From contig NZ_FNCE01000009.1 of assembly GCF_900100655.1 (NCBI RefSeq), positions 1-64,000 of the forward strand: a stretch of 64,000 nucleotides of DNA. The letters are read 5' to 3'. The stretch is from Limimonas halophila (lineage in GTDB: Bacteria > Pseudomonadota > Alphaproteobacteria > Kiloniellales > Rhodovibrionaceae). Below the pieces are notes generated by a model that saw only the letters and a list, made by a program, of their open reading frames with translations, had not been told where the DNA came from and ran no database searches. Position 1 is the stretch's first letter. Every line of letters begins with the position of its first letter. Positions 46,048-55,371 of the stretch are shown here, in pieces. Position numbers and translations under genes: made by a program.

Positions 46048-47268
46048 ATGCGACGGGTTGTGGTCACCGGGCTGGGGATCGTCTCCAGCATCGGCACCAA
46101 TGCCGACGAAGTGCGGGAATCCCTGCGGGCAGGACGGTCCGGCATCGTGCATGCGCCGGAGCACGCCGAGCGCGGCTTCCGCAGCCAGGTGCAGGGTGCC
46201 ATCGACCTGGACCTGGACGCGCACGTTGACCGCAAGCTGCGCCGCTTCATGGGCGACGGCGCCGCCTACAACCACGTCGCCATGAATCAGGCCATCGCGG
46301 ACGCGGGGCTCAGCGGCGACGAGGTGTCCAACGAGCGCACGGGCTGCATCGTGGGCTCGGGCGGTCCCTCCACCTCCAATCAGGTGCAGGCCGCCGACAT
46401 CGCGCGCGAGAAGGGGATCAAGCGCATCGGCCCCTACATGGTGCCGCGTTGCATGTCCTCCACGAATTCCGCGAACATGGCGACGGCCTTCGGCATCAAG
46501 GGCCACAGCTACACCATCTCCTCGGCATGCTCGACCAGCGGCCACTGCATCGGCAACGCCGCCGAGCTGATCCAGATGGGCAAGCAGGACCGCATCTTTG
46601 CCGGCGGCGGCGAGGAGCTGCACTGGACGCTGTCCATGCTGTTCGATGCCATGGGCGCGCTGTCCACGAAGTACAACGACGACCCCGCGCGCGCCTCGCG
46701 CCCCTACGACGCCAACCGCGACGGCTTCGTCATCACGGGCGGCGGCGGCGTCGTCGTGCTGGAGGAGCTGGAGACGGCGAAGGCCCGCGGCGCGCCCATC
46801 TACGCCGAGCTGGTGGGCTACGGCGCGACCTCCGACGGGGACGACATGGTGGCCCCCTCGGGCGAGGGCGCGGCGCGCTGCATGCGCCTGGCGCTGCAGG
46901 GCGTGGGCGACGCGCCGGTCGACTACGTCAACGCGCACGGCACCTCGACGCCCGCGGGCGACATCACCGAGCTGAACGCCATCCGCGAGGTCTTCGGCGA
47001 GCGCCCGCCCGCGGTGACCTCCACGAAATCGCAGACCGGTCACGCCCAAGGGGCGGCCGGGGTGCACGAAACCATCTATACCCTGTTGATGCTGACGGAC
47101 GACTTCATCGCGCCGTCCATCAACATTGACGAGCTGGACCCGGACGCCGGGGACATGCCCATCGTCACCGAACGCCGGGACAATGCCGGCCTGCGCTGTG
47201 CGATCACCAACAGCTTCGGGTTCGGCGGCACCAACTGCACGCTGGCGTTCCGTCGCTTCGAGGACTGA
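46048..47268 (+). CDS. fabB: 3-oxoacyl-ACP synthase I FabB
   Basis: 406 residues from ATG 46048, six bases after GAGG; ATG 46036 in frame is less well placed. Thiolase fold with nucleophile Cys161 ([12 protein letters not shown]) and the two His in [11 protein letters not shown] and [12 protein letters not shown]. Elongates unsaturated acyl chains after FabA. Same operon as fabA (63-base gap). Confidence 0.96.
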   Translation: MRRVVVTGLGIVSSIGTNADEVRESLRAGRSGIVHAPEHAERGFRSQVQGAIDLDLDAHVDRKLRRFMGDGAAYNHVAMNQAIADAGLSGDEVSNERTGCIVGSGGPSTSNQVQAADIAREKGIKRIGPYMVPRCMSSTNSANMATAFGIKGHSYTISSACSTSGHCIGNAAELIQMGKQDRIFAGGGEELHWTLSMLFDAMGALSTKYNDDPARASRPYDANRDGFVITGGGGVVVLEELETAKARGAPIYAELVGYGATSDGDDMVAPSGEGAARCMRLALQGVGDAPVDYVNAHGTSTPAGDITELNAIREVFGERPPAVTSTKSQTGHAQGAAGVHETIYTLLMLTDDFIAPSINIDELDPDAGDMPIVTERRDNAGLRCAITNSFGFGGTNCTLAFRRFED

Positions 47269-47320
47269 CACGCCGCCGCCGACCGACCCAGGCGGCCCGC
47301 AAAGGAAGGACGATCCGAGG

Positions 47321-48127
47321 ATGACCGGAGGACTGCTCGCCGGCCGGCGTGGCCTCATCATGGGCGTGGCCAACGACAAGTCGATCGCCTGGGGCGTGGC
47401 GCGTGCCGCCGCGCAGCACGGCGCGGAACTCGCGTTCACCTACCAGGCCGACGGCTTTGCCAAACGCGTGAAGCCCCTCGCCGAGTCCGTGGGCAGCGAT
47501 TTTCTCATCAAGTGCGACGTCGGCAACGACGCCGACCTGGACGCCGCGTTCGAAGCCGTGCGCGAGCGCTGGGGCGGGCTGGACTTCGTCGTCCACGCGA
47601 TCGCCTACTCGGACAAGAACGAGCTGACGGGCCGCTACGTCGACACCAGCCGCAGCAACTTCCGCGACACGCTCTCGATCTCGGCCTACTCCTTCACCGG
47701 CGTCGCCCAGCGCGCTCTGCCGCTGATGGACAGCGGCGGCAGCCTGTTGACGCTGTCCTATCTGGGCGCCGAGCGCGTGACGCCGAACTACAACGTGATG
47801 GGCGTGGCCAAGGCGGCGCTGGAGGCCTCGGTGCGCTACCTGGCCGCCGACCTCGGCCCGCGCGGCATCCGCGTGAACGCGCTGTCGGCCGGGCCGATGC
47901 GCACGCTCGCCGGCTCCGCCATCGCGGACGCGCGCTACGTCTTCCGCGCCAGCGCCGAGCAGGCGCCGCTCCACCGCAACGTGGAGCTGGACGAGGTGGG
48001 CAACGCCGCCGTCTACCTGCTCAGCGACTTCGCCGAGGCCGTCACCGGCGAGGTCCACCACGTCGACGGCGGTCAGCACGCCGTGGCGATGACCCACCCG
48101 GGTCGGGCGAACGGCGACAAGGGCTGA
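47321..48127 (+). CDS. fabI: enoyl-ACP reductase FabI
   Basis: 268 residues, GGAAGGA and GAGG before the ATG. SDR fold with GVANDKSIAWGVA (NAD site) and the Tyr/Lys pair in YNVMGVAKAALEAS, preceded by the LSYLGAERV strand of FabI enzymes. Last step of each elongation round and the triclosan target. Its stop abuts the convergent GDPD stop. Confidence 0.95.
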   Translation: MTGGLLAGRRGLIMGVANDKSIAWGVARAAAQHGAELAFTYQADGFAKRVKPLAESVGSDFLIKCDVGNDADLDAAFEAVRERWGGLDFVVHAIAYSDKNELTGRYVDTSRSNFRDTLSISAYSFTGVAQRALPLMDSGGSLLTLSYLGAERVTPNYNVMGVAKAALEASVRYLAADLGPRGIRVNALSAGPMRTLAGSAIADARYVFRASAEQAPLHRNVELDEVGNAAVYLLSDFAEAVTGEVHHVDGGQHAVAMTHPGRANGDKG

Positions 48128-48850
48128 TCACCCCCGCACCCGGTCGGGGCGGTCGGTGAAGACGCTGGTGACGCCCCAATCCCACAGCCGCCGGGCGCGC
48201 CGGGGATCGTTCACGGTGTAGACCGTGACGGCGAAGCCCGCCGCGCGCACCGCCGCCACGCCCGCCGCGCCGGCGTCGCGGTTGCCCACGTTCAGCGCGC
48301 AGCAGCCCAGGCTTTCCAGGCGCTCGCGCCAATTCGCCGGGATCCGGCGCACCAGCACCGCCCGGGGAATATCCGGCAGCCGCCGTCGCGCCGCCGCCAC
48401 CGCCGGCTGCTCGAACGACGAGATCAGCAGCGGCGGGGCGCTTTCCAAGCCCGCGAGCACGGCCGCCGTCGCGGCGACGAGTCCGTCCGGATCGCCGTCG
48501 TCGGCTTTCAATTCCAGGTTCACGCCCAGGCCGAGATCGGCGGCTTCCGCCAGCGCCGCCCACAGCGGCGGAACGGTGCAGCCCGCGAACGCCGGCGAAA
48601 ACCGCGCGCCGACATCGGTGCGCGCCAGCTCGGCGGCGGTGAGGTGGGCAATGTGCTCGGCGTGGGTGCGCCCGCGCGCCAGGGCGGGATCGTGGTGCAG
48701 CACGGGCACGCCGTCGGCGCTCAAGCGGACGTCCACTTCCACCCAGGTGCAGCCCGCCGCCGCCGCCACGCGCAACCCGGCCAGGGTGTTTTCCGGCGCC
48801 AGCCCGGCGGCCCCGCGGTGCCCGATGACGCGGGGAAGCTCGGGCACCAT
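48128..48850 (-). CDS. glycerophosphodiester phosphodiesterase family protein
   Basis: 240 residues. The GDPD TIM barrel shows IGHRGAAGLAPENTLAG (catalytic His and Glu), VEVDVRLSADGVPVLHHD and LNLELK-type metal residues (GVNLELKADD), ending VTSVFTDRPD. Cleaves glycerophosphodiesters. No signal peptide, so cytoplasmic. Starts 5 bases after the EI stop and is probably the last gene of the PTS operon. Confidence 0.9.
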   Translation of the reverse strand: MVPELPRVIGHRGAAGLAPENTLAGLRVAAAAGCTWVEVDVRLSADGVPVLHHDPALARGRTHAEHIAHLTAAELARTDVGARFSPAFAGCTVPPLWAALAEAADLGLGVNLELKADDGDPDGLVAATAAVLAGLESAPPLLISSFEQPAVAAARRRLPDIPRAVLVRRIPANWRERLESLGCCALNVGNRDAGAAGVAAVRAAGFAVTVYTVNDPRRARRLWDWGVTSVFTDRPDRVRG

Positions 48851-48855
48851 CCCGG

Positions 48856-50703
48856 TCAGCCCTGGGCGTCCAGAAGCGCGGCGATGTCCCGGCTGTCGCT
48901 GCGGGTGAGGATCTGCTCGGCGCAGTGCTGCGCGCGCTCCCGCGACAGGGCGCGCACGCGCTGCTTCACGCGGGGCAGGGTCTTGGGCGCCATGGACAGC
49001 GTGTCCACACCCAGCCCCAGGAAGAGCGGGGTGTAGCGCGGGTCGCCGGCCATCTCGCCGCACACCGAGATGTCGATGCGCGCCGCGCGCGCCGCCTCCG
49101 CCGCGCTGCGGATCAGGCGCAGCACGGCCGGATGCAGCGGATTGTAGAGGTGCGCGACGTCGTCCTCGGTGCGGTCGATGGCGAGGGTGTACATCGTCAG
49201 GTCGTTGGTGCCGATGGCGAAGAAGTCCGCCTGCGGCGCCAGGGTGTCCGCCGCCAGCGCCGCGCCCGGCACCTCGATCATCGCGCCCACCGGCGGGATC
49301 TCGTGCGGCACCTGGACGCCGCGCTCGTGCAGGCGCTCGTGCACGTTCGCCAGCACTTCGCGCGTCTCGCGGATCTCGCCCGCCGTCGTGACCATGGGCA
49401 GCAGGATGCGCACCGGGCCGTGCGCGGCGGCGCGCAGGATCGCCGCCAGTTGCGTTTCCAGCAGCTCGCGCCGGCTCAGGCTCAGGCGGATGGCGCGCAT
49501 GCCCAACGCCGGGTTGGGGCCGGTGCCCAGGTCGTCGCCCAGCGCCCACGCCAGCTTTTCGCCGCCCACGTCCAGCGTGCGGATCGTGACCGTGCGCCCG
49601 CCCATGCCGTCCACGATTTCGCGCAACTGGTGGTACTGCTCGTCCTCGCCGGGCAGGTCGGCGCGGTTCATGTACATGAACTCGGTGCGCAGCAGGCCGA
49701 CGCCCTCGGCGCCCACGGTGATCGCCTGACCCACCTCGCGCGGCAGCTCCAGGTTGGCGTGCAGGGCGACGCGGTGACCGTCGGTGGTCTCCGCCGGCTC
49801 GTCGCGCAGCTGCTGGAGGGCTTCGGCCTCGCGCTCCAGCTCCGCGGCGCGGCGGCGGTATTCCGTCAGCCGCTCGGCCGTCGGGTTGACGATCACCACC
49901 CCGCGCGAGCCGTCGACGATGACGGTCTCGTCGGCCTCGACGCCGCGCAGCAGGTTGGGAATCCCCAGCACCGCCGGCAGGCCCAGCGAGCGCGCCATGA
50001 TGGCGGTGTGGCCCTCGGCCCCGCCCAGCACCGTGGCGAAGCCGCCGATCTCCCGCGGGTCCATGAGCGCGGTGTCGGCGGGGGTGATCTCCTCGGCGAT
50101 GATGATGCTCTCGGGGTCCAGCCCGTGGAAGCTGCGATAGGGCGATTCCATGAGGTTGCGCACGATGCGCATCCCCACCTCGCGCATCTCCGCCGCGCGC
50201 GCCTTGAGGTAGGGGTCCTCCATCGCCGCGAAGCCCTGGGCGATGCGGTCCACCTCCGCCATCACCGCGGCCTCGGCGTTGATGCAGCGCTCGCGGATGC
50301 GCTGCTCGACGCCCTGGAGCAGGCTGCGCGACTTGAGCATCTGCATGTGGGCGTCGAGGAGGTAGTCCAGCTCCTCCGCCGACTCGCCGTGGACCTGGTT
50401 GGCCTTCGCGCGGATCTTGCGCAGCTGGCGGCGGGCCTTGCGCACGGCGCGCTCGAAGCGCCCGCGCTCGGTGTCCACCTCGGCGGCCGGGATGTGGCGC
50501 GTGACCACGTCGAGGTCGCGGCGCTCGCGCACGTGGGCGGGGCCGATCGCCACGCCCGGCGCGACGCCCAGGCCGGTGAACACGCGCTCCCCGTGGCCGC
50601 TCGCACTCGCGCCGAGCGCGGCGGCGGCCGCGTCCTTCGCCTCGCGCTCGGCCGGATGACGGTCGGCCGGCGCCGGCGTGCCGCTGTGCTGGTTCCCGGT
50701 CAT
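48856..50703 (-). CDS. phosphoenolpyruvate-protein phosphotransferase (EI)
   Basis: 615 residues. EI of the PTS; phosphorylated His232 lies in GGAEGHTAIMARSLG, and the PEP-binding barrel ends with SVCGEMAGDPRYTP. There is no N-terminal GAF domain, so it is EI-like rather than classic PtsP (EI-Ntr), although it may serve PtsN. The first about 40 residues form a Gly/Ala/Glu-rich extension. Follows manX and ptsH on the same strand. Confidence 0.93.
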   Translation of the reverse strand: MTGNQHSGTPAPADRHPAEREAKDAAAAALGASASGHGERVFTGLGVAPGVAIGPAHVRERRDLDVVTRHIPAAEVDTERGRFERAVRKARRQLRKIRAKANQVHGESAEELDYLLDAHMQMLKSRSLLQGVEQRIRERCINAEAAVMAEVDRIAQGFAAMEDPYLKARAAEMREVGMRIVRNLMESPYRSFHGLDPESIIIAEEITPADTALMDPREIGGFATVLGGAEGHTAIMARSLGLPAVLGIPNLLRGVEADETVIVDGSRGVVIVNPTAERLTEYRRRAAELEREAEALQQLRDEPAETTDGHRVALHANLELPREVGQAITVGAEGVGLLRTEFMYMNRADLPGEDEQYHQLREIVDGMGGRTVTIRTLDVGGEKLAWALGDDLGTGPNPALGMRAIRLSLSRRELLETQLAAILRAAAHGPVRILLPMVTTAGEIRETREVLANVHERLHERGVQVPHEIPPVGAMIEVPGAALAADTLAPQADFFAIGTNDLTMYTLAIDRTEDDVAHLYNPLHPAVLRLIRSAAEAARAARIDISVCGEMAGDPRYTPLFLGLGVDTLSMAPKTLPRVKQRVRALSRERAQHCAEQILTRSDSRDIAALLDAQG

Positions 50704-50713
50704 TGGGTCCGGC

Positions 50714-51007
50714 TCATTGGGTTTCGTCGAACCCGCGTTCCAAAAGCGTCGCCAGGGCGTCGAGCGCGGCCTCGGCGTCGGGGCCGTGGGCGCGCACGTC
50801 CAGGCTGGTGCCGCGCCCGGCCGCGAGCATCATAAGGCCCATGATGGAGTCGCCGGGCACCTCGACGCCATCCTTCACCACGGTCACCTCGGCGTCGTAC
50901 TGCTCGACCGTGCGCACGAACTTGGCTGCCGCCCGCGCGTGCAGCCCGCGCTGATTGCACACCGTCAAGCGCCGGGCCGAGGCGGGCGAATCCGTGCCGC
51001 CGCTCAT
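50714..51007 (-). CDS. ptsH: phosphocarrier protein HPr
   Basis: 97 residues. Phosphorylatable His23 (QRGLHARAAAKF) and regulatory Ser54 in GDSIMGLMML, the HprK kinase site. It has about 12 extra residues at the N-terminus. ATG overlaps the EIIA-Man stop (ATGA). No hprK gene is in the window. Confidence 0.95.
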   Translation of the reverse strand: MSGGTDSPASARRLTVCNQRGLHARAAAKFVRTVEQYDAEVTVVKDGVEVPGDSIMGLMMLAAGRGTSLDVRAHGPDAEAALDALATLLERGFDETQ

Positions 51008-51438
51008 GCCTGGGAGCTGCCGGTCCCGCCCGGTTCGTCCTCGCCCTGGAGCAACCGCGAGGCGACGTTGATGTACTTGCGGCCGGCTTCCTGCGCCCGC
51101 GCCACGGCGGTGTCCAGCGGCTCCTGGCCGCGCACCGTGGCCAGCTTGATCAGCATGGGCAGGTTGAGGCCCGCGATGACCTCGACGTTGCCCTGGCCCA
51201 TGAGGGAGATCGCCAGGTTGGACGGCGTGCCGCCGAACATGTCGGTCAGCACCACCACACCCTCGCCCTGATCGACGGCCTGGACGGCGTCGAGGATGGC
51301 CTGGCGGCGCTGGTCCATGTCGTCGTCGGCCGCGATGCACACGGCCTCGATCTGGCCCTGCCGGCCCACCACGTGCTCCAGCGCGGCGACGAATTCCTCC
51401 GCCAGCCGCCCGTGGGTGACGAGCACCATGCCGATCAT
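51004..51438 (-). CDS. PTS EIIA-Man family protein
   Basis: 144 residues from ATG 51438 with GGGGAG. His9 (MVLVTHGRLAEEF) is the phosphorylation site; TDMFGGTPSNLA is the EIIA-Man hallmark. In alphaproteobacteria this protein works without a cognate sugar permease and is thought to signal. First gene of manX-ptsH-EI-GDPD. The upstream frame to 51591 is Arg/Gly-rich and rejected. Confidence 0.93.
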   Translation of the reverse strand: MIGMVLVTHGRLAEEFVAALEHVVGRQGQIEAVCIAADDDMDQRRQAILDAVQAVDQGEGVVVLTDMFGGTPSNLAISLMGQGNVEVIAGLNLPMLIKLATVRGQEPLDTAVARAQEAGRKYINVASRLLQGEDEPGGTGSSQA

Positions 51439-51704
51439 GCCGGCTCCCCGCTCCCCGTGACAGTGCCCGGCGCGTGCCCGGGCGCGCGATGCGGCACGTG
51501 CCGGTGCACACGGCCCACGGGAGCGCGTTTTCGCGCTTGTGTCCAGCCGTCCGCACCGGGTGCGTCCGTTGTTGTAGCCATCCGCCGCCACCGTGACCAG
51601 CCCAAGCGAGCGCGCGGGCGTGACACCGCGTCACGCTTCCCGGGCATCGCGCCGGGGGTCGGGGGTATCCTAAGCTATCCCAGGATTGTCGGAGGGATGA
51701 GGGC

Positions 51705-52289
51705 ATGCGGATCGCGACCGGTGTGATGGCGGCCGGCATGGTGCTCGCGCTGGCGGGCACGGCCGCGGCGGAACCGGCGAAGCAGCCCAGCGCGGCGCAG
51801 CTCAAGGAAGCGCGGCAGTTGGCGACGGAATTCTTCAGCGACCTGAAGGGGGAGCTGCAAAAAGCGATCGCCGAGGGTGGGCCCACGCACGCCGTCGAGG
51901 TGTGCGCGCGCGTGGCGCCCGGCATCGCCGGCGAGCTGTCGACGCACAGCGGCTGGGCCGTCGGGCGGACGGCGCTCAAGGTCCGCAACCCGCGCAATTC
52001 GCCCAGCGTGCGCGAGCGCGCGGTGCTCATGGCCTTCAAGCAGCGCGTCGAGGCTGGCGAGCCCATGAAGACGATGGAAAGCGCCGCCGTGATCGAGGAA
52101 GGCGGCCGGCGCTACCTGCATTACATGAAGGCCATCCCCACCAAGGGCGTCTGCCTGACCTGTCACGGCGAGACGCTCTCGCCCGCGCTGAAGAAGGCCA
52201 TCGACGCGGAATACCCCGCCGACGCCGCCACCGGCTTCGAGCTGGGCGAGCTGCGCGGCGCCTTCACCTTCGTCAAGCCGCTGGAGTGA
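51705..52289 (+). CDS. periplasmic DUF3365-type haem protein
   Basis: 194 residues. Signal peptide to about residue 22, then a DUF3365 (Tll0287-like, PAS-related) domain with one c-type haem motif C150-L-T-C153-H154. Such domains sense redox state or gases, often fused to kinases, but here it is a stand-alone soluble protein. Coupled to the next gene by TGATG overlap. GGAGGGATGAGGGC precedes the ATG. Confidence 0.87.
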   Translation: MRIATGVMAAGMVLALAGTAAAEPAKQPSAAQLKEARQLATEFFSDLKGELQKAIAEGGPTHAVEVCARVAPGIAGELSTHSGWAVGRTALKVRNPRNSPSVRERAVLMAFKQRVEAGEPMKTMESAAVIEEGGRRYLHYMKAIPTKGVCLTCHGETLSPALKKAIDAEYPADAATGFELGELRGAFTFVKPLE

Positions 52290-52948
52290 TGGTGGTCCGC
52301 GGTGCTGTCGCCAGCGCGATCGCGCTCGTGGTGGCGGGCTGTGCTGGTGGTGAGAAACCGGAGGATGCCCCGGCGCGCGTCGCGGCCTACCGCTGCGATG
52401 GCGGCGGGCGCGTGGAGGCGCTGTTCCGGGGCGGCGACACGCTGCGGCTGTTTCCGCCGGGCGGCCACGCGACGCGGCTGACGCGGGCGCGCTCGGCCTC
52501 GGGCGCGCGCTACACCGGCGGCGGCCTGACTTTCTGGGACAAGGGCGATACGGCGTTGCTGAGCCGGGGCGGGGCCGCACCGCTCGAATGCGAACGCACC
52601 GGCAAGCGCGCCGCCTGGGCCGACGCCGCCGTGCAAGGCGGCCGCTTCCGCGCACTGGGGCAGGAGCCGGGGTGGCTGGTGACGGTTGGTGCCGACCGCA
52701 TCACCGCCAAGCTGGACTACGGCCGGACCGTCGTGCGGGCGCCCTCACCCGAACCGACGAAACGTGCCGACACGACGACCTGGACCACGCAAACGGGCGA
52801 TGGCCGCCAGCTCGGCATCATCGCCCGCGATGAAGCCTGCCGCGACGCCATGAGCGGCCACCGCTTTCCCATGACCGTGACGCTTCGGCTGGGCGACCGG
52901 CGTTATCGCGGCTGCGGCCGCTGGCTTGTGGCCGATCACCCCGCCTGA
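52289..52948 (+). CDS. lipoprotein with MliC-like and COG3650-like domains
   Basis: 219 residues, ATG overlapping the previous stop. Lipobox VVAGC. The first part (residues 30-95, YRCDGGGRVEALFR to LECE) matches the C-type lysozyme inhibitor MliC fold with its paired Cys. The second part (about 105-215: RALGQEPGWLVTVG, CRDAMSGHRFPMTVT, YRGCGRWL) resembles the COG3650 domain of unknown function. The fused protein may protect the wall against lysozyme. Its 3' end overlaps the convergent helicase stop by 13 bases. Confidence 0.78.
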   Translation: MVVRGAVASAIALVVAGCAGGEKPEDAPARVAAYRCDGGGRVEALFRGGDTLRLFPPGGHATRLTRARSASGARYTGGGLTFWDKGDTALLSRGGAAPLECERTGKRAAWADAAVQGGRFRALGQEPGWLVTVGADRITAKLDYGRTVVRAPSPEPTKRADTTTWTTQTGDGRQLGIIARDEACRDAMSGHRFPMTVTLRLGDRRYRGCGRWLVADHPA

Positions 52949-55200
52949 TCGGCGGCGACGACGAACGAGGCCATGACCTTCTTCTCGCCGGACTGGTCGA
53001 AGGCGATGGAGAGGCGTTCGCCCTCGGCCGCGCGGACGGTGCCGTAGCCGAATTTGCGGTGGAAGACGCGGTCGCCGCGCGAGAAGCCGCTCCCGCCGCC
53101 GGTTTCCACCACCTCCACGGTGCCCTCGACGAAGCGCGCGGACTGCCCCGTGCGCTGCTGCGCGCGCAGCATGCCGGGCGTCGCGCGGCTGGGTCCGCTT
53201 TCCCAGAAGTCGCTGCCGAAGGGCTGGTTGGTGGACCCGCCGCCGTACAGCCCCGGCTCGCTTTCCACGGTGACGTAGCCCTTGGGCAGCTCGTCGACGA
53301 AGCGCGAGGGGATGGCGGCGTTCCAGCTGCCGTACATGCGCCGGTTGGCGCAGAAGGAGATGATGGCGCGCTTGCGCGCCCGCGTGAGCCCGACGTAGGC
53401 GAGGCGGCGCTCCTCCTCCAGGCCCTTCTGGCCGTGCTCGTCCATGGCGCGCTGGTTGGGGAACAGCCCCTCTTCCCAGCCGGCGAGGAAGACGGTGTCG
53501 AACTCCAGCCCCTTGGCCGAGTGCAGCGTCATCACCGTGACCTGCTCGCCGCCGTCGTCCTGGCTGGCGTCCATGACCAGGCCGACGTGCTCCAGGAAGG
53601 CCGCCAGGGACTCGAAGTCCTGCATGGCGTTGGTCAGTTCCTTGAGGTTCTCCAGCCGGCCGGGTGCCTCCGCCGATTTGTCCTGCTGCCACATCTCGGT
53701 GTAGCCGCTCTCGTCGAGCACGCGCTTGGTCAGCTCCACGTGGTCCAGCTCCTGGGACAGCTCCTTCCACTGCCGGAACTGTTCGAGCAGGGACGCGAAC
53801 GCGCGCCGGGGCTGCGGGCGCAGCTCCTGCGTCTTGATCAGCTCCCCGGCCGCCCGGAACAGCGAGATCCCCCGCGCCCGCGCGGTTTCGTGCAGCGTCT
53901 GCATCGCCTTTTTGCCCAGCCCGCGCTTGGGCACGTTGACGATGCGCTCGAACGCCAGGTCGTCGTCGGGCGACTGGATGATGCGCAGATAGGCCAGGGC
54001 GTCGCGGATCTCCTGGCGCTCGTAAAAGCGCGGGCCGCCCACCACGCGGTAGGGCAGGCCGATGGTGATGAAGCGCTCCTCGAAGGTGCGCGCCTGCGCG
54101 CCCGTGCGCACCAGCACCGCCATCTCGCCCAGGGAATGGCCGTCGGCGTGGAGCTTTTCGATCTCCTCGCCGACGAAGCGGGCCTCGGCGTCGCTGTCCC
54201 AGACGCCGCGCACGCGCACGACCTCGCCCTCGCCGCCGGCGGAGAAGAGCGTCTTGCCCATGCGGCCTTCGTTGTTGGCGATCAGCCCGCCGGCCGCGCC
54301 CAGGATGGTGTCCGTCGAGCGGTAGTTTTCTTCGAGGCGTATCACCCGAGCATTTGGGTAGTAATCAGTAAATCGAACAATATTGTCAACTTCTGCTCCG
54401 CGCCATGAATATATTGCCTGGTCGTCGTCGCCGACGCAACAAACATTCTCGTTTACTTGTCCGAGAAGTCGAACGAGCAAATACTGCGCGACGTTGGTGT
54501 CCTGGTACTCGTCGACCAGGATGTACTGGAACTTGCGCTGGTAGGTTTCCAGGATGTTCGGGTTGTCGCGGAAGAGCGTCAGCGGGTGCAGCAGCAGATC
54601 GCCGAAGTCGCAGGCGTTCAGCGTCAGCAGGCGCTGCTGGTACTGGCGGTAGAGGTCGATCCCGCGCCCGCCCGCGAGGTCGCCCGCGTCGGCGTCGGAG
54701 ACGTGGTCCGGCGTCAGCCCGCGGTCCTTCCAGCGCTGGATCGCCCCCATCACGGCGCGCGCGGGCCACTTCTTCTCGTCGACGGCCTCGGCCTGCATCA
54801 ACTGCTTGAGCAGGCGCAGCTGGTCGTCGGTGTCCAGGATGGTGAAGTTGCGCTCCAGCCCCAGGCGCTCGGCGTGGGTGCGCAGCATGCGCGCGCCCAG
54901 CGCGTGGAAGGTGCCGAGCCACCAGCCCTCCGGCGACTGCCCGGTCATCCCCGCCACGCGCTCGCGCATCTCGCGCGCCGCCTTGTTGGTGAAGGTGACG
55001 GCTAGGATGTTTTTCGGCTGCGCCTTGCCGGCGAGCAGGATGTAGGCCAGCCGCGTGGTGAGCACGCGCGTCTTGCCCGTGCCGGCGCCGGCCAGCACGA
55101 GCACGGGACCCTCGGTGGTCGTCACGGCCGCGTGCTGCGCCTCGTTCAGGCCGTCCAGCAGCGCCCGCGCGCGGGGATGGATCGGGGCGGGGTCGGTCAT
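52936..55200 (-). CDS. UvrD/PcrA-type superfamily 1 DNA helicase
   Basis: 754 residues, full length. Walker A AGAGTGKT near 37-44, motif Ia TFTNKAAREMRER, motif II LVDEYQDTN, motif III GDDDQAIYSWRGA, motif V TLHSAKGLEFDTVF, motif VI YVGLTRARKRA, and a C-terminal Tudor-like end (RGDRVFHRKFGYGTV). Acts in nucleotide-excision and mismatch repair or in displacing RecA/RNA polymerase. A roughly 140-base internal stretch (54341-54480) has markedly low G+C; see the separate entry. Confidence 0.95.
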   Translation of the reverse strand: MTDPAPIHPRARALLDGLNEAQHAAVTTTEGPVLVLAGAGTGKTRVLTTRLAYILLAGKAQPKNILAVTFTNKAAREMRERVAGMTGQSPEGWWLGTFHALGARMLRTHAERLGLERNFTILDTDDQLRLLKQLMQAEAVDEKKWPARAVMGAIQRWKDRGLTPDHVSDADAGDLAGGRGIDLYRQYQQRLLTLNACDFGDLLLHPLTLFRDNPNILETYQRKFQYILVDEYQDTNVAQYLLVRLLGQVNENVCCVGDDDQAIYSWRGAEVDNIVRFTDYYPNARVIRLEENYRSTDTILGAAGGLIANNEGRMGKTLFSAGGEGEVVRVRGVWDSDAEARFVGEEIEKLHADGHSLGEMAVLVRTGAQARTFEERFITIGLPYRVVGGPRFYERQEIRDALAYLRIIQSPDDDLAFERIVNVPKRGLGKKAMQTLHETARARGISLFRAAGELIKTQELRPQPRRAFASLLEQFRQWKELSQELDHVELTKRVLDESGYTEMWQQDKSAEAPGRLENLKELTNAMQDFESLAAFLEHVGLVMDASQDDGGEQVTVMTLHSAKGLEFDTVFLAGWEEGLFPNQRAMDEHGQKGLEEERRLAYVGLTRARKRAIISFCANRRMYGSWNAAIPSRFVDELPKGYVTVESEPGLYGGGSTNQPFGSDFWESGPSRATPGMLRAQQRTGQSARFVEGTVEVVETGGGSGFSRGDRVFHRKFGYGTVRAAEGERLSIAFDQSGEKKVMASFVVAADQAG
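54341..54480 (-). other. low-G+C, atypical-codon patch inside the helicase gene
   Basis: 65 of 140 bases are G or C by hand count (about 46%), against about 70% on both sides. It encodes conserved motif III and its surroundings using ATA, CGA, GTT, TTT and GGA codons that the rest of the gene avoids. The reading frame and protein are intact. Confidence 0.75.
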
Positions 55201-55371
55201 CGCCCGGACATATAGCGCAGTGAGCCGGGCGCGCGAACCCTCACCGCATCCGCTCGAGCGCGATGAGACGACGACGAATCATCCGACGAGCCGCATCGCG
55301 CTCGATCTCATTCCGTCACGGGCATGAGTCAGCGCCCAGGCCAATCCGGCCCGACCTGGTCATGTCCTGGG

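Noticed and set aside
48856-50703. Calling EI a classic PtsP (EI-Ntr)
   Set aside because: No N-terminal GAF domain is visible; only a short low-complexity extension.
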